Source: Bacteroidota bacterium
Lineage (GTDB): Bacteria > Bacteroidota > Ignavibacteria > UBA10030 > UBA8401
DNA: 34,849 nt
NCBI GenBank assembly: GCA_023229405.1
Contig: JALNZH010000005.1
Coordinates: 1 to 34,849, forward strand
Direction of reading: 5' to 3'
The position numbers and the translations under genes were made by a program. Each line of letters begins with the position of its first letter. Positions within the stretch are counted from its first letter, which is position 1. Below, piece after piece: positions 8,835-18,064 of this stretch. The notes under the pieces are model-generated. The model did not search any database. It worked only from the letters and a program-made list of their open reading frames with translations, and had not been told where the DNA came from.

Positions 8835-10124
8835 TTACATATGCGCAATTAATGCATCGCCGAACTCGGAGCATTTAATTTCTTTTGCTCCTTCCATCTG
8901 CCGCGCAAAATCGTAGGTTACAGATTTTGCAGCGATCGCTCCGTTCATTCCTTTTACAATTAGATCAGCAGCTTCCGTCCAACCCATGTAGCGGAACATC
9001 ATCTCTCCGCTCAACACAACAGAACCCGGATTCACTTTGTCCAGATTCGCATATTTTGGTGCTGTACCGTGTGTTGCTTCAAAGATGGCGTGTCCGGTAA
9101 TGTAGTTAATGTTACCGCCGGGTGCGATACCGATTCCGCCGACCTGAGCAGCGAGAGCGTCGGAGAGGTAGTCGCCGTTCAAGTTCAGTGTGGCGATCAC
9201 ATCGAAATCTTCCGGACGGGTGAGCACCTGCTGCAATGTAATATCGGCGATGGCATCTTTAATAATGATTCCTGCTCCCGGTTTTCCTTCGGGAATGTGG
9301 CACCACGGTCCGCCGTCGATCTCCACCGCTCCGAAAAATTCCTTCGCCGTTTTATAACCCCACTCACGGAATCCACCTTCGGTATATTTCATGATGTTAC
9401 CTTTATGAACAATCGTGACGCTTTTCCGGTTGTTCTTAATGGCGTAGCTGATGGCACTGTGAATCAGTCGCACGCTGCCGGAATAACTGACTGCTTTAAT
9501 ACCGATACCAACATTAACGTCGCTGGGAAAATCTTTTGCTCCAACCATCTTCCAAAATTCATCCGCCTTGGCTTTTGTAGAAAAACGAATCTTACCGAAA
9601 TCTTTCGGGAATTCCTTTTGGATGAAGTCGAGTATTTTTTGCGAGTCTGGAGATCCCCCGGCATATTCGATTCCTGCATAAATATCTTCTGTGTTTTCGC
9701 GGAAGATCACCATTTCCACTTTTTCCGGTCGTTTTACGGGAGAAGGAACACCTTTGAACCATTGCACAGGACGCAAACAGACATAAAGATCTAGCATCTG
9801 GCGTAACGCAACGTTTAATGACCGAATACCTCCGCCGATGGGTGTGGTGAGTGGGCCTTTAATTCCGACAAGATATTCCCTGAACGCAGCGATTGTTTCG
9901 TCCGGCAGCCAATTGTTCAGTTTATCGAACGATTTTTGTCCGGCCATAACCTCTTTCCATTCAATCTTCCGTTTTCCGCCGTATGCTTTTGCCACAGCGG
10001 CATCAAACACACGAACCGACGCTCGCCAAATATCCGGACCGGTTCCGTCACCTTCAATGAATGGAATAATTGGATTATTCGGAACGGTGAGCGTGCCATT
10101 GTGTATTGTAATCTTTTCAGCCAT
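8835..10124 (-). CDS. icd: NADP-dependent isocitrate dehydrogenase
   Basis: Oxidatively decarboxylates isocitrate to 2-oxoglutarate in the TCA cycle, producing NADPH. The protein is 429 residues from the ATG at 10124 (MAEKITIHNGTL), which has a ribosome binding site (GAAGGA) upstream; the open frame extends 36 codons further but that part is not conserved in character. Visible hallmarks are the nucleotide/substrate entry IPFIEGDGTGPDIW, the phosphorylatable-Ser substrate loop GGGIRSLNVALRQ, the REN(T)EDIYAGIEY motif, and ATHGTAPKYA, where Lys-Tyr is the NADP-type signature of the bacterial ICDH family. It is convergent with the DUF3095 gene and 76 bases downstream of the HIT gene, possibly in the same transcript. 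Confidence 0.97.
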   Translation of the reverse strand: MAEKITIHNGTLTVPNNPIIPFIEGDGTGPDIWRASVRVFDAAVAKAYGGKRKIEWKEVMAGQKSFDKLNNWLPDETIAAFREYLVGIKGPLTTPIGGGIRSLNVALRQMLDLYVCLRPVQWFKGVPSPVKRPEKVEMVIFRENTEDIYAGIEYAGGSPDSQKILDFIQKEFPKDFGKIRFSTKAKADEFWKMVGAKDFPSDVNVGIGIKAVSYSGSVRLIHSAISYAIKNNRKSVTIVHKGNIMKYTEGGFREWGYKTAKEFFGAVEIDGGPWCHIPEGKPGAGIIIKDAIADITLQQVLTRPEDFDVIATLNLNGDYLSDALAAQVGGIGIAPGGNINYITGHAIFEATHGTAPKYANLDKVNPGSVVLSGEMMFRYMGWTEAADLIVKGMNGAIAAKSVTYDFARQMEGAKEIKCSEFGDALIAHM

Positions 10125-10200
10125 GGTAGTTTTCCTTCGTTGTAAGTGTTTCTGTCGTGCACTCCAAACTGCATTACGAGTGCGATTGATGGTCAAAATA

Positions 10201-10611
10201 TTAGTGAATATTCTTTCTGATATTGTCGGCAATCTCTTTCATTTGACCTTCCGCGTATTTTTTTAGGTTTAAATGAAATGAAATGTTGTCATTCGGATAC
10301 CGCGGCGTAACATGGATATGGAAATGGAAAACGGATTGTCCGGCCACTTCTCCGTTATTGGCAAAAAAATTGAATCCCTCAAGATTGAATGTTTTTACAA
10401 GCGATTTCGCTACTTTTTGGGTAACAATCATCAATTCAGCCAGTTCATGTTCGGGTACTTCCAAAAAATTTTTGTATTCCTTTTTTGGTAGAATTAACGC
10501 GTGTCCGTAGTGGATCGGCATAATGTCTATAATAGAGATGACATTATTTGTTTCATACAAAATTTCGGACGGAATTTCGCGGTTGATAATCTTAGTAAAA
10601 ATTGTGCTCAT
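10201..10611 (-). CDS. HIT family nucleotide hydrolase/transferase
   Basis: A 136-residue histidine-triad protein, the full length of the Hint/HinT branch. It opens with the typical STIFTKIINREIPSEILYE and carries the catalytic triad in FHFHIHVTPRY, plus the conserved MPIHYGHALILPKKEY segment. Hint proteins hydrolyse adenosine phosphoramidates and related nucleotide adducts; the cellular substrate here is unknown. The frame opens 7 codons upstream but the ATG at 10611 gives the family-typical N-terminus. It is divergent from the TPR lipoprotein gene across 151 bases. Confidence 0.95.
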   Translation of the reverse strand: MSTIFTKIINREIPSEILYETNNVISIIDIMPIHYGHALILPKKEYKNFLEVPEHELAELMIVTQKVAKSLVKTFNLEGFNFFANNGEVAGQSVFHFHIHVTPRYPNDNISFHLNLKKYAEGQMKEIADNIRKNIH

Positions 10612-10762
10612 AATTGTATATTTAATTGTCATTTAGAACATATTCAAAAAAAATGCAGGAAGAAAGTAGAAAAAGAAGTGGAGAATTTAAAGAGAAAAAT
10701 CTCTATATTTCCGCAGCAAAAAAACAGAAATCACCACCGAATAAAAATCAACAGAGGTTCCG

Positions 10763-12160
10763 ATGAGAAAATTTATCGTGTATGGCATGCTTGCCATCAG
10801 TGCGGCATCACTTGCTTTCATGGGCTTTCAATGCTCTTCTGCCGAAATGACCAGCGCCAAGCTCTATATCAATCGTAAAGAATTCAAGAATGCCGAAGCG
10901 CAGTTGGTAAAGGAAGTAGCAAAGAATCCGAAAAACGAAGAAGCATGGTTTCTTCTCGGTCAGATCCGGTTCGAACAAAAAAACTATAAAGGCATGAAAG
11001 ATGCCTTTGTTGAAGCGTCGAATGTTGGCATAAAATATAAAAAAGAGATTGATGCACAAACGCTGGTGACGTGGGGACGGTTATTCAACCAGGGTGTGGA
11101 AGAATTGAATAATGCAGGTGATTCCACCGGATTTGATATTGTGATTGAAACATATAAATTAGCATCATATGTTATGCCGGAGAGCATTGCCAATCAGCAA
11201 AATCTTGGTCTGGCATACTACCGAAAAGGAGACTTTGAATCGGCGATTGCACCGCTGACGATTGCACTGGATAAAATGAAATCCATCTTTGCTGTCAGAA
11301 TCCTGAGCAATATCTATCTTGTGCGGGCAAGTGAATACAAAACAAAATTTACGGAGACGAACCGTGCGGCATTGGAAGAAGTAAAGAATGTGAACCAAGT
11401 CCGCGAAAAAATAAAAGCGGCCGATGTAAAATACTTTATTGGTGAACCTAATTCTATCGACAAAGAAACCAAGGGGAAAGGGAAAGCGGCTGTTGTTGTA
11501 AAAGAGACCTGGACATTTGCCAAATATAATTTGGTTGTAACCGTTGAGGGAGATCTGGTGAGCGCTGTAAAATATTCCCAACCGTTTGAATCGGCAATCG
11601 ATTCCAGCGATCATACACGGTCGTTGGCAGAATACGGGAAAGCGATCCAGATTTTGAAAAAAGGGAGCGAGTTTTATCCCGAAGATGCGGAGATATCGGA
11701 AAGCTTGATGAACGCGTACATTGGATCTGAACGGAACGAAGAAGCACGCGAACTGCTGAACGACCGGGTGAAGAAATATCCGAACAGCAAATTCGACCGC
11801 TATAATTTGGGTGTATTCTTATTGAAAGATAATAAGTTTGAAGCATCCGTGAATGAATTTAAAGCGGTGCTCGAAATCGATCCCGGATTCAATTCGGCAA
11901 TCTACAACCTGGCAGCCACCTATGTAAACTGGGGTGTGGCCGAACAAGAACGCCTGAAAAAAGAGAAGAAAGAAGAGGATAAATCGTACCAGGAGAAATA
12001 TCGTTTTGCAGTACCGTTTCTTGAGAAGGTAATTGCGGATAAACCGAACGACGTACAGATCTGGGAACTGCTCGGCCAGGTGTATGCGAATCTCGGTGAA
12101 TTGGAAAAAGCCAATGATGCGTATAAAAAAGCCGACGATATTCGCCAGGGGAAAAATTAA
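10763..12160 (+). CDS. TPR-repeat lipoprotein
   Basis: A 465-residue envelope protein with an N-terminal signal (MRKFIVYGMLAISAASLAFM) and a cysteine at residue 24 (GFQC) that looks like a non-classical lipobox. Tetratricopeptide repeats lie at about 30-80, 135-190 and 290-460 (for example EAWFLLGQIRFEQKNYKGM, AISENQ-like helices, and VQIWELLGQVYANLGELEKA). Between the TPR blocks, about 215-275, the segment VREKIKAADVKYFIGEPNSI and the following beta strands resemble the BamE/SmpA fold pattern; this is a weak inference. It is monocistronic: a GAGG ribosome binding site precedes the ATG and a terminator follows. It probably works as a periplasmic or outer-membrane scaffold. Confidence 0.87.
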   Translation: MRKFIVYGMLAISAASLAFMGFQCSSAEMTSAKLYINRKEFKNAEAQLVKEVAKNPKNEEAWFLLGQIRFEQKNYKGMKDAFVEASNVGIKYKKEIDAQTLVTWGRLFNQGVEELNNAGDSTGFDIVIETYKLASYVMPESIANQQNLGLAYYRKGDFESAIAPLTIALDKMKSIFAVRILSNIYLVRASEYKTKFTETNRAALEEVKNVNQVREKIKAADVKYFIGEPNSIDKETKGKGKAAVVVKETWTFAKYNLVVTVEGDLVSAVKYSQPFESAIDSSDHTRSLAEYGKAIQILKKGSEFYPEDAEISESLMNAYIGSERNEEARELLNDRVKKYPNSKFDRYNLGVFLLKDNKFEASVNEFKAVLEIDPGFNSAIYNLAATYVNWGVAEQERLKKEKKEEDKSYQEKYRFAVPFLEKVIADKPNDVQIWELLGQVYANLGELEKANDAYKKADDIRQGKN

Positions 12161-12174
12161 CTCGTGATTTGCGC

Positions 12175-12216
12175 AAAACCTCACAATCTAATCGGGTTGT
12201 GAGGTTTTGTTTTTTA
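12175..12216 (+). terminator. Intrinsic terminator after the TPR lipoprotein gene
   Basis: Stem AAAACCTCACAA (12175-12186) pairs perfectly with TTGTGAGGTTTT (12197-12208) around a 10-base loop, followed by GTTTTTT. It separates the lipoprotein gene from the DUF3467 gene. Confidence 0.88.
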
Positions 12217-12247
12217 TGAATATACATTGATTGAAAGAAAAAACTCC

Positions 12248-12574
12248 ATGAGCAATCAACAACCGCCACAAGGACAACAGATTAACATAGAACTGGGTGA
12301 AAAAGAAGCCGAAGGAATTTATTCAAATCTGGCGATTATCACGCATTCACCAGCAGAATTTGTCATCGATTTCACCCGGATTTTGCCGGGAGTTCCTAAA
12401 GCCCGAGTGCATGCACGCATCATCATGACGCCGCAGCATGCCAAACTGTTGCTGGGTGCTTTAAAAGACAATATCAGCAAATACGAGGAAAAGTTCGGCG
12501 AGATCAAGATTCAAGGAGAAGATGCCGGCAGTCCATACGGATTCCAAATTCCCATAAAAGAAAAAGTTCATTAA
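12248..12574 (+). CDS. DUF3467 family protein
   Basis: A 108-residue cytoplasmic protein of the DUF3467 family, common in Bacteroidota and relatives. Recognisable parts are INIELGEKEAEGIYSNLA, the core AEFVIDFTRILPGVPKA, ARIIMTPQHAKLLLGAL and the C-terminal EKFGEIKIQ. The N-terminus is a short Gln/Pro-rich tail. No catalytic residues are evident and the function is unknown. The ATG at 12248 (MSNQQPP) is chosen over the TTG at 12227. A stem-loop overlaps and follows the stop codon. Confidence 0.9.
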   Translation: MSNQQPPQGQQINIELGEKEAEGIYSNLAIITHSPAEFVIDFTRILPGVPKARVHARIIMTPQHAKLLLGALKDNISKYEEKFGEIKIQGEDAGSPYGFQIPIKEKVH

Positions 12575-12596
12575 CGTGTGAGCGTTACCACACGTT
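12573..12596 (+). other. Stem-loop after the DUF3467 gene
   Basis: AACGTGTG (12573-12580) pairs perfectly with CACACGTT (12589-12596) with an 8-base loop. No T tract follows, so it may be an RNA-stabilising or weak attenuating hairpin rather than a standard terminator. Confidence 0.55.
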
Positions 12597-12712
12597 GGAA
12601 TATCGAAATGTTTTTACCTTTCTGCGATTGACGTTCACCCGTTGCCTTTTTCCTGCCGGCAATGTATTTTAAGAATATTATCACTGCAACTCATAAAACC
12701 TGGGGATCCTTC

Positions 12713-15016
12713 ATGACAATCTCTACACTGATCTCAAAACAATGGAAGCTGGCACTACTGATAGTGTTCACGCTTCCGTTTTCTTATCATTGCATCGATA
12801 CTCCGCTTAGTCCTGTCGCACCAAAATGGACGACACAGCTGACCGTGCAATTGATCAAACGGACATACTATTTCAAAGATATGATCCGTAAAGACTCTGC
12901 AAAATTCCAAATTGCAACTACCGGTGAACTGTTTTATCGACCTGCATCGCAGAAAAACAAACCGGAACCGATTAAACTGCCGACATTAAAACCGGTTTCT
13001 GCATCGTTAACTCAGGCACTCGGTTTAATACCGATTAAAGCAGTGAATGTTCCCCCAATCGAACTGCCGTCGTTTTCCGGGATTCCTCTGGTTCAAAAAA
13101 TTATTATCGATACAACAATTCTCATCGGTGATACCTCGTTGTATGATTATTTGAAGTATGAAGACGGCAGAATGACGCTTACCGTTAAAAATACCATGAA
13201 TATCAATTGGACGTTTGTCACGCCGATTGAAGTGTTTAATTCTGATATCAACGGAAACGTCTTTGGGAAACTCGGCGAGTTCAACATCGGGCTTGTACCA
13301 AAAGGAGGGGGAACAGGTACGGATTTCTTTCCTATCGATACAGCACAAAACGGTTATATGAAAATGAAATTCAAACTGGAGAGTGAAGAACCGGTACCTT
13401 TTCCTAATACTGTTATTATCGATAACGGCCGGCTAACATTTAACTTTAGCATTACAAATTCAAACGGGGGCGACCCGTCGCTTTCCGAAGCAAAGATGAG
13501 ACTGCTTTCTGAATATTATTTGCCGGTGAAAGATACTACGGCAATTCAAAAACTTGATGCGACAGACAAAGATCAAACTCCGGATAGCACTACCTTTATT
13601 CATAGTGCAACGTTCAAAGGCGGGGCGTTCGACATCGTTATCAACAATGGTATTCCGTTTGATGTGATCATCGCTTTTTATCTGCGCGAATTTGTTAATG
13701 TGGCAACCCAAAAATCATATCAGCTGAAAGATGAAAACGGTGCACCAAAAGATTCTATTACCATTAAGGGGAAAACTGATTACACAGAAGAAATCTTGAT
13801 GAAGGATTATAAACTTCAAGCACGGCGGGTTCCGGTGTCTGTTGATGATCCCGGCAGAGAGGATACGTTGACAAGTGGTATGCATTTTACCTTGAAAATT
13901 AAAACTCTGGTAAAATCTGCCGCAAAAGTTGTTATTAAGAAGACAGATTCGGTGCATGTAGAAATTCGGCCGAAAGAATCGAATGGAGTAATTGAACCGT
14001 ATGTCCTTGATGTTGTTACCGGTAGAATTCCGCCGAATAAAGTAGCAATCAATGATACGATTCCTGCCGGTGTTGGACAATCAAACGATAATTTCTCGGC
14101 GGATACAATTAATTTTGACGGGGCATCGATTGTCTTGAAAATATTTACAAAAAGTTTGTTCCCGACCGATTTAAAATTTACCGTACAAGCGATATCTAAC
14201 GGCGTCATAACGGACTCATTATCCACACCGGTTGGCACCGGTCATAATACAAGTGCCGACGGTGTGAGTTTCAGAATATTCCCCGGCGAAGAAGCAAACA
14301 TTATATTTGATAAGTCTAATAAAGACGCGTATGGTAAAACAATAGACCAATTTTTATCAAAATTTGTTCAAAATGGTAAATTCAAATTTCCCGATAAATT
14401 TGCCGTTACTGGAAATGCTGTTATCGATCCGTTGGATCTCTATAATATCGGAACTGCCGATACGACGAACAAAGGGACAGTAAAGGATAACGACAGTGTT
14501 TACACATCGTTAGACTTCTCGTTCCCATTGAAAATCGGCATTGTGAATGGTCTTTATTTGGCAGATACCTCAGACATTGCCGGGAATGCGGACACTTCCA
14601 TGACGAGTTCCATCGAGGAAGGGACGATCGGATTTAATCTTGCCAGTACTTTCCCGGTTGCTCTTGATATTTATTCTAATCTGATTAAAGCAGATCCTGC
14701 TGATCCCACGAAACCATCCAGGGATACACTGACAAATTCGGTAATCAGATTCCCGGATCCCAATGATAGTACGGAACATCCGCTGGGAGTTCCCGGGACA
14801 AACACTATTGAGCCAAAACGGGAATACCGAGAAATTCAATTGTCCAGTGTAGAGGCAAAAAAGGTTGCAGAAGCAAAATTTACTGCTGTGGAGATTAAAT
14901 TGAATACTGCCGGTGGGTATGGAGGTGAACCTCTTGCCTTTGAATATGGCGACAGTATTCAAGTAATCACTACTGCGAATATCAAGTTCAAAGTCGATAC
15001 AGACAAATTTAAATAA
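12713..15016 (+). CDS. Large beta-rich putative lipoprotein, function unknown
   Basis: About 767 residues from the ATG at 12713 (MTISTLISKQWKLALLIVF); the open frame reaches 12662 but the downstream Met gives a normal signal peptide. A cysteine follows the hydrophobic stretch (PFSYHCIDTP), suggesting a lipoprotein. The rest is rich in alternating polar and hydrophobic residues, Thr, Asn and Asp, without helices, so it is probably a string of beta-sandwich domains. Segments such as MTLTVKNTMNINWTFVTPIE and VKDNDSVYTSLDFSFPLKIG have the look of LEA-like or immunoglobulin-like strands. I do not recognise a family with confidence. It is 25 bases upstream of the barrel gene, and the pair probably works together at the cell surface. 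Confidence 0.82.
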   Translation: MTISTLISKQWKLALLIVFTLPFSYHCIDTPLSPVAPKWTTQLTVQLIKRTYYFKDMIRKDSAKFQIATTGELFYRPASQKNKPEPIKLPTLKPVSASLTQALGLIPIKAVNVPPIELPSFSGIPLVQKIIIDTTILIGDTSLYDYLKYEDGRMTLTVKNTMNINWTFVTPIEVFNSDINGNVFGKLGEFNIGLVPKGGGTGTDFFPIDTAQNGYMKMKFKLESEEPVPFPNTVIIDNGRLTFNFSITNSNGGDPSLSEAKMRLLSEYYLPVKDTTAIQKLDATDKDQTPDSTTFIHSATFKGGAFDIVINNGIPFDVIIAFYLREFVNVATQKSYQLKDENGAPKDSITIKGKTDYTEEILMKDYKLQARRVPVSVDDPGREDTLTSGMHFTLKIKTLVKSAAKVVIKKTDSVHVEIRPKESNGVIEPYVLDVVTGRIPPNKVAINDTIPAGVGQSNDNFSADTINFDGASIVLKIFTKSLFPTDLKFTVQAISNGVITDSLSTPVGTGHNTSADGVSFRIFPGEEANIIFDKSNKDAYGKTIDQFLSKFVQNGKFKFPDKFAVTGNAVIDPLDLYNIGTADTTNKGTVKDNDSVYTSLDFSFPLKIGIVNGLYLADTSDIAGNADTSMTSSIEEGTIGFNLASTFPVALDIYSNLIKADPADPTKPSRDTLTNSVIRFPDPNDSTEHPLGVPGTNTIEPKREYREIQLSSVEAKKVAEAKFTAVEIKLNTAGGYGGEPLAFEYGDSIQVITTANIKFKVDTDKFK

Positions 15017-15041
15017 CCACTATACTACCATGGAGACACGT

Positions 15042-16478
15042 ATGAACAACAGCAAACAGTTCTTCAGCACCACATCGGGTATTGCCGGTGTGCTCCTCGT
15101 GAGTATGGTGATGGTCAACATTCTCACAGCAGGTGGAGATAAGTTTTCACCAAAAACGGTCGGTATGGGAAGGGCGTTTGTTGCCGCTTCTCGTGGATTA
15201 GATGCCGTTGGTATGAATCCGGCAAATCTGGCGCTCGATGACCGCAATGCAACGGTAACGTTCAACTTCGCGCCGATCGGATTTTCGGTCGGCAGCGATT
15301 TGTTTAATTACAAGATTTATAACGATTTCTTCACCGGTGTTCCGGTTATTGGTGCGGACGGAAAAGAGACGAGGGTTGGGAAGGAACTCAACGAACAAGA
15401 CAAGAAAGATATCCTGGCGTTGTTTCCGAGCGGCATTGCGCGGACACAATTAGGAGTTGAAACTTCACCGATCGGTTTGTCTATGCAGATCGGTGATTTT
15501 GGATTTGCCATCGTACCATCTGTTCAAACCGTAATGAATCTGGATATTCCAGAAGGATACATGAAGTTTTTCTTGAATGGGCTCGATCCGACCGGATCGG
15601 TGTATGACTTGAACGGAACGGCAATCAATGCCTCATCCGTTGGAGAAGTAAACTTTTCTGCCGCGTATAAAATACCGTTCAGCACTTCGGATATCGACGA
15701 AGTTGCGGTCGGATTCGGCGTGAAATATCTCGTCGGACTCGGATATATTATTACGGAAAAATATAATTCCTCTATTTCCAATTCTCCGTTAAGAACTACA
15801 CCGGATGATAAGGGGAATTTGACCGATTTGAATGCCAACTTCGACTTCTTACAGTTTACGGCACGAATGGATCCTAATTCTCCCGAACCGGTGGGGTCAG
15901 GATTGGGATTTGATTTTGGTGTCACCGGATTTCTCTACAATACCGTTCGCGTTGGTGTCAGCGTGACCGACATCGGTTCGATTAAATGGGACAAACGGAC
16001 TAAAGCGGTAATTGGAAGTGCAAATATGACCATTTACAGCATTGCAGACAAAGAGGCACAAGATTCGTTGAAGAAGGCTTTCAAAGGTAAAACAATCGAT
16101 ACGACAGGTTTTGAATTCGATCTTCCCACAGCGTTACATGTTGGTATGGCAGTACAAATGGACGATGTGATTGATGATCTGCCCTTCCGCTGGCTTATTG
16201 CAGCAGATCTTCATTTGGGATTTAATGAAGTAGCGGGAAATACAAAACTTGCACAATATTCCATCGGTATGGAGCTCGATCCGCTTGCCGGATGGCTGCC
16301 ACTGCGCACCGGTATTATGGTCGGCGGACGCGAACGGTTCGCGTGGTCGATGGGATTCGGCATTCATATCGCAAATACATTCGATCTGGATTTTGCAACG
16401 CAGAGCATTGCGATCATCACCACGCCGGAAAGTTTCCGAAACGGTTCAGTAACAATGGGCATGCGGTTGCGGTTATAA
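15042..16478 (+). CDS. Putative outer-membrane beta-barrel protein (DUF5723-like)
   Basis: 478 residues with a signal peptide (GIAGVLLVSMVMVNILTAGG) and many short amphipathic strands ending in an aromatic/arginine-rich last strand (NGSVTMGMRLRL), typical of outer-membrane barrels. The N-terminal KTVGMGRAFVAASRGLDAVG followed by MNPANLALDD is the pattern seen in the FadL/PorV-like and DUF5723-type barrels of the FCB group. The ATG at 15042 is favoured over 15030 because GGAG (15032-15035) lies 6 bases upstream of it. It follows the large lipoprotein gene directly and ends before a terminator. A porin-like or surface-assembly role is inference. Confidence 0.85.
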   Translation: MNNSKQFFSTTSGIAGVLLVSMVMVNILTAGGDKFSPKTVGMGRAFVAASRGLDAVGMNPANLALDDRNATVTFNFAPIGFSVGSDLFNYKIYNDFFTGVPVIGADGKETRVGKELNEQDKKDILALFPSGIARTQLGVETSPIGLSMQIGDFGFAIVPSVQTVMNLDIPEGYMKFFLNGLDPTGSVYDLNGTAINASSVGEVNFSAAYKIPFSTSDIDEVAVGFGVKYLVGLGYIITEKYNSSISNSPLRTTPDDKGNLTDLNANFDFLQFTARMDPNSPEPVGSGLGFDFGVTGFLYNTVRVGVSVTDIGSIKWDKRTKAVIGSANMTIYSIADKEAQDSLKKAFKGKTIDTTGFEFDLPTALHVGMAVQMDDVIDDLPFRWLIAADLHLGFNEVAGNTKLAQYSIGMELDPLAGWLPLRTGIMVGGRERFAWSMGFGIHIANTFDLDFATQSIAIITTPESFRNGSVTMGMRLRL

Positions 16479-16516
16479 TTTACCCATAAGCGCGGAGAGT
16501 ACTCTACCATTCAAAA

Positions 16517-16550
16517 AAATCCCCGAATTCAGCGATGAATTCGGGGATTT
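16517..16550. terminator. Intrinsic terminator between convergent genes
   Basis: AAATCCCCGAATTC (16517-16530) pairs perfectly with GAATTCGGGGATTT (16537-16550) around a 6-base loop, with an A tract on the left and T-rich sequence on the right. It lies between the barrel gene and the convergent rpoN gene and could serve both. Confidence 0.88.
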
Positions 16551-16618
16551 CTATTTGTAGGTCGACCCGCCTTATCTTGATATTACATTGTTGGGCAGGG
16601 ATGACATCTCGACGTATG

Positions 16619-18064
16619 TTAGATTGAACGACGCAGGCGGGCGACGGGGATCATCATCGATTCGCGGTATTTAGCAACGGTCCGACGTGCAATGTTAAAT
16701 CCCTTTTCCTTCAGTATTGCCGCGATATCTTCATCGCTGAGAGGCTTATTTTTGTCTTCTGCTACCAGGATCTCCCTGATGCGGGCTTTTACTTCTTTAT
16801 TGGAAACGTCTTCACCGCTTTGTGTGCTGATTCCTTCGCTGAAAAAATACCGGAGTTCGTACACGCCGAAATCTGTCTGCACGTATTTTCCGTTTACCAC
16901 GCGGCTGATGGTGGAGATATCCATTCGGATGACTTCGGCAATATCTTTATAGATCAGCGGTTTTAAGCCTTCTCCGGTATCAAAAAAGTCATGCTGCCGT
17001 TTCACAATTTCCTGCATCACTTTCAACATTGTTTCTCTGCGTTGATAAATGGAGGCAATAAACCATTTCGCCGCATCGAACTTTGAACGGAGAAATTGTT
17101 TCGTATCGGCGCCGACATCTTTGTTTCGCTTAGACATCAGATCTTTGTAGTTCCGGTTGATGCGGAGTGGAGGAACGTTTTTATCGTTCAGCTGAATGAT
17201 AAAATTATCTTCATCTTTCGTGACGATAAAATCAGGAGTCAGATAATTTTGCTGCGCGTCTATTGTTCCTTCACCTGGTTTTGGATTGAGATGGGAAATG
17301 ACCTCCAGAATCTTTTTTACTTCGTCGATGGAGACGGCCAGGATCTCTGAGATTTTTTCGTAATGTTTTTTGGTGAATTCGTCGAAATGATCACGCAGTA
17401 GTTTTTTGCCGAGTTCCATCAGCCGGTGGTTCGCTTTGGAGAATTCCAACTGGATTAACAGGCATTCCTGTAGTGACCGTGAAGCGATGCCGACAGGTTC
17501 CAGCCGCTGAATGATTAACAGCACTTCTTCCACCTGCGGAACAGTCAAATGCAGTTTGTGACTCAGGTTGATATCGTTCACGATCGATTCCAGATCGCGC
17601 CGCAAATAACCATCTTCATCGATATTGCCGATGATTTCTTCGGCGACGAGCATGCCCATTTCCGTTACTTCAGCAAGGTGTAGCTGGTCCAGCAATTTCT
17701 CGGCCAGCGGAGTCGTTGCTGCGATGGGGATCTCTTCCCGTTCGTCGTCGTCGTTTTGCTGTTGAACTTCGCGGCGTGGAGCAAACGATTCTTCGTCGCT
17801 CAAGTAATCTTCAAACGAAAATTCGTCTTTCTTCTTTTCTTCCTCTTCCTTTTTCGTTTCTTCTTCAACTGCGGGAGTGACATCCGCAGTTTGTTCTACT
17901 TCAGTTTCGCCATCCATTCCTTCTTCCAACAGGGGATTGATCTCGAGTTCCATCTTGATCATCTGTTCCAGCGCAAGGGTGGGGAGCTGCAGCAGTTTTA
18001 GATACTGGATCTGCTGCGGAGTGAGTTTCTGGAGGAGTCGTTGCTGTTGAGATAAATGAAGCAT
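16619..18064 (-). CDS. rpoN: RNA polymerase sigma-54 factor
   Basis: Alternative sigma factor that recognises -24/-12 promoters and needs an AAA+ activator. 481 residues from the ATG at 18064. The Gln-rich activator-interacting region I is at the start (SQQQRLLQKLTPQQIQYLKL), followed by an acidic linker (about 50-105, many Glu/Lys), the core-binding domain, and the diagnostic RpoN box ARRTVAKYRESMMIPVARLR at the C-terminus. The frame extends 15 codons upstream, but this start gives the standard N-terminus and overlaps the stop of the DUF3109 gene by one base (TAATG), implying translational coupling. No sigma-54 activator gene is seen in this window. Confidence 0.97.
   Translation of the reverse strand: MLHLSQQQRLLQKLTPQQIQYLKLLQLPTLALEQMIKMELEINPLLEEGMDGETEVEQTADVTPAVEEETKKEEEEKKKDEFSFEDYLSDEESFAPRREVQQQNDDDEREEIPIAATTPLAEKLLDQLHLAEVTEMGMLVAEEIIGNIDEDGYLRRDLESIVNDINLSHKLHLTVPQVEEVLLIIQRLEPVGIASRSLQECLLIQLEFSKANHRLMELGKKLLRDHFDEFTKKHYEKISEILAVSIDEVKKILEVISHLNPKPGEGTIDAQQNYLTPDFIVTKDEDNFIIQLNDKNVPPLRINRNYKDLMSKRNKDVGADTKQFLRSKFDAAKWFIASIYQRRETMLKVMQEIVKRQHDFFDTGEGLKPLIYKDIAEVIRMDISTISRVVNGKYVQTDFGVYELRYFFSEGISTQSGEDVSNKEVKARIREILVAEDKNKPLSDEDIAAILKEKGFNIARRTVAKYRESMMIPVARLRRSI

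Noticed and set aside
9069..9794. 241-codon plus-strand open frame
   Set aside because: Antisense to icd; no family features, and icd is fully conserved on the other strand.
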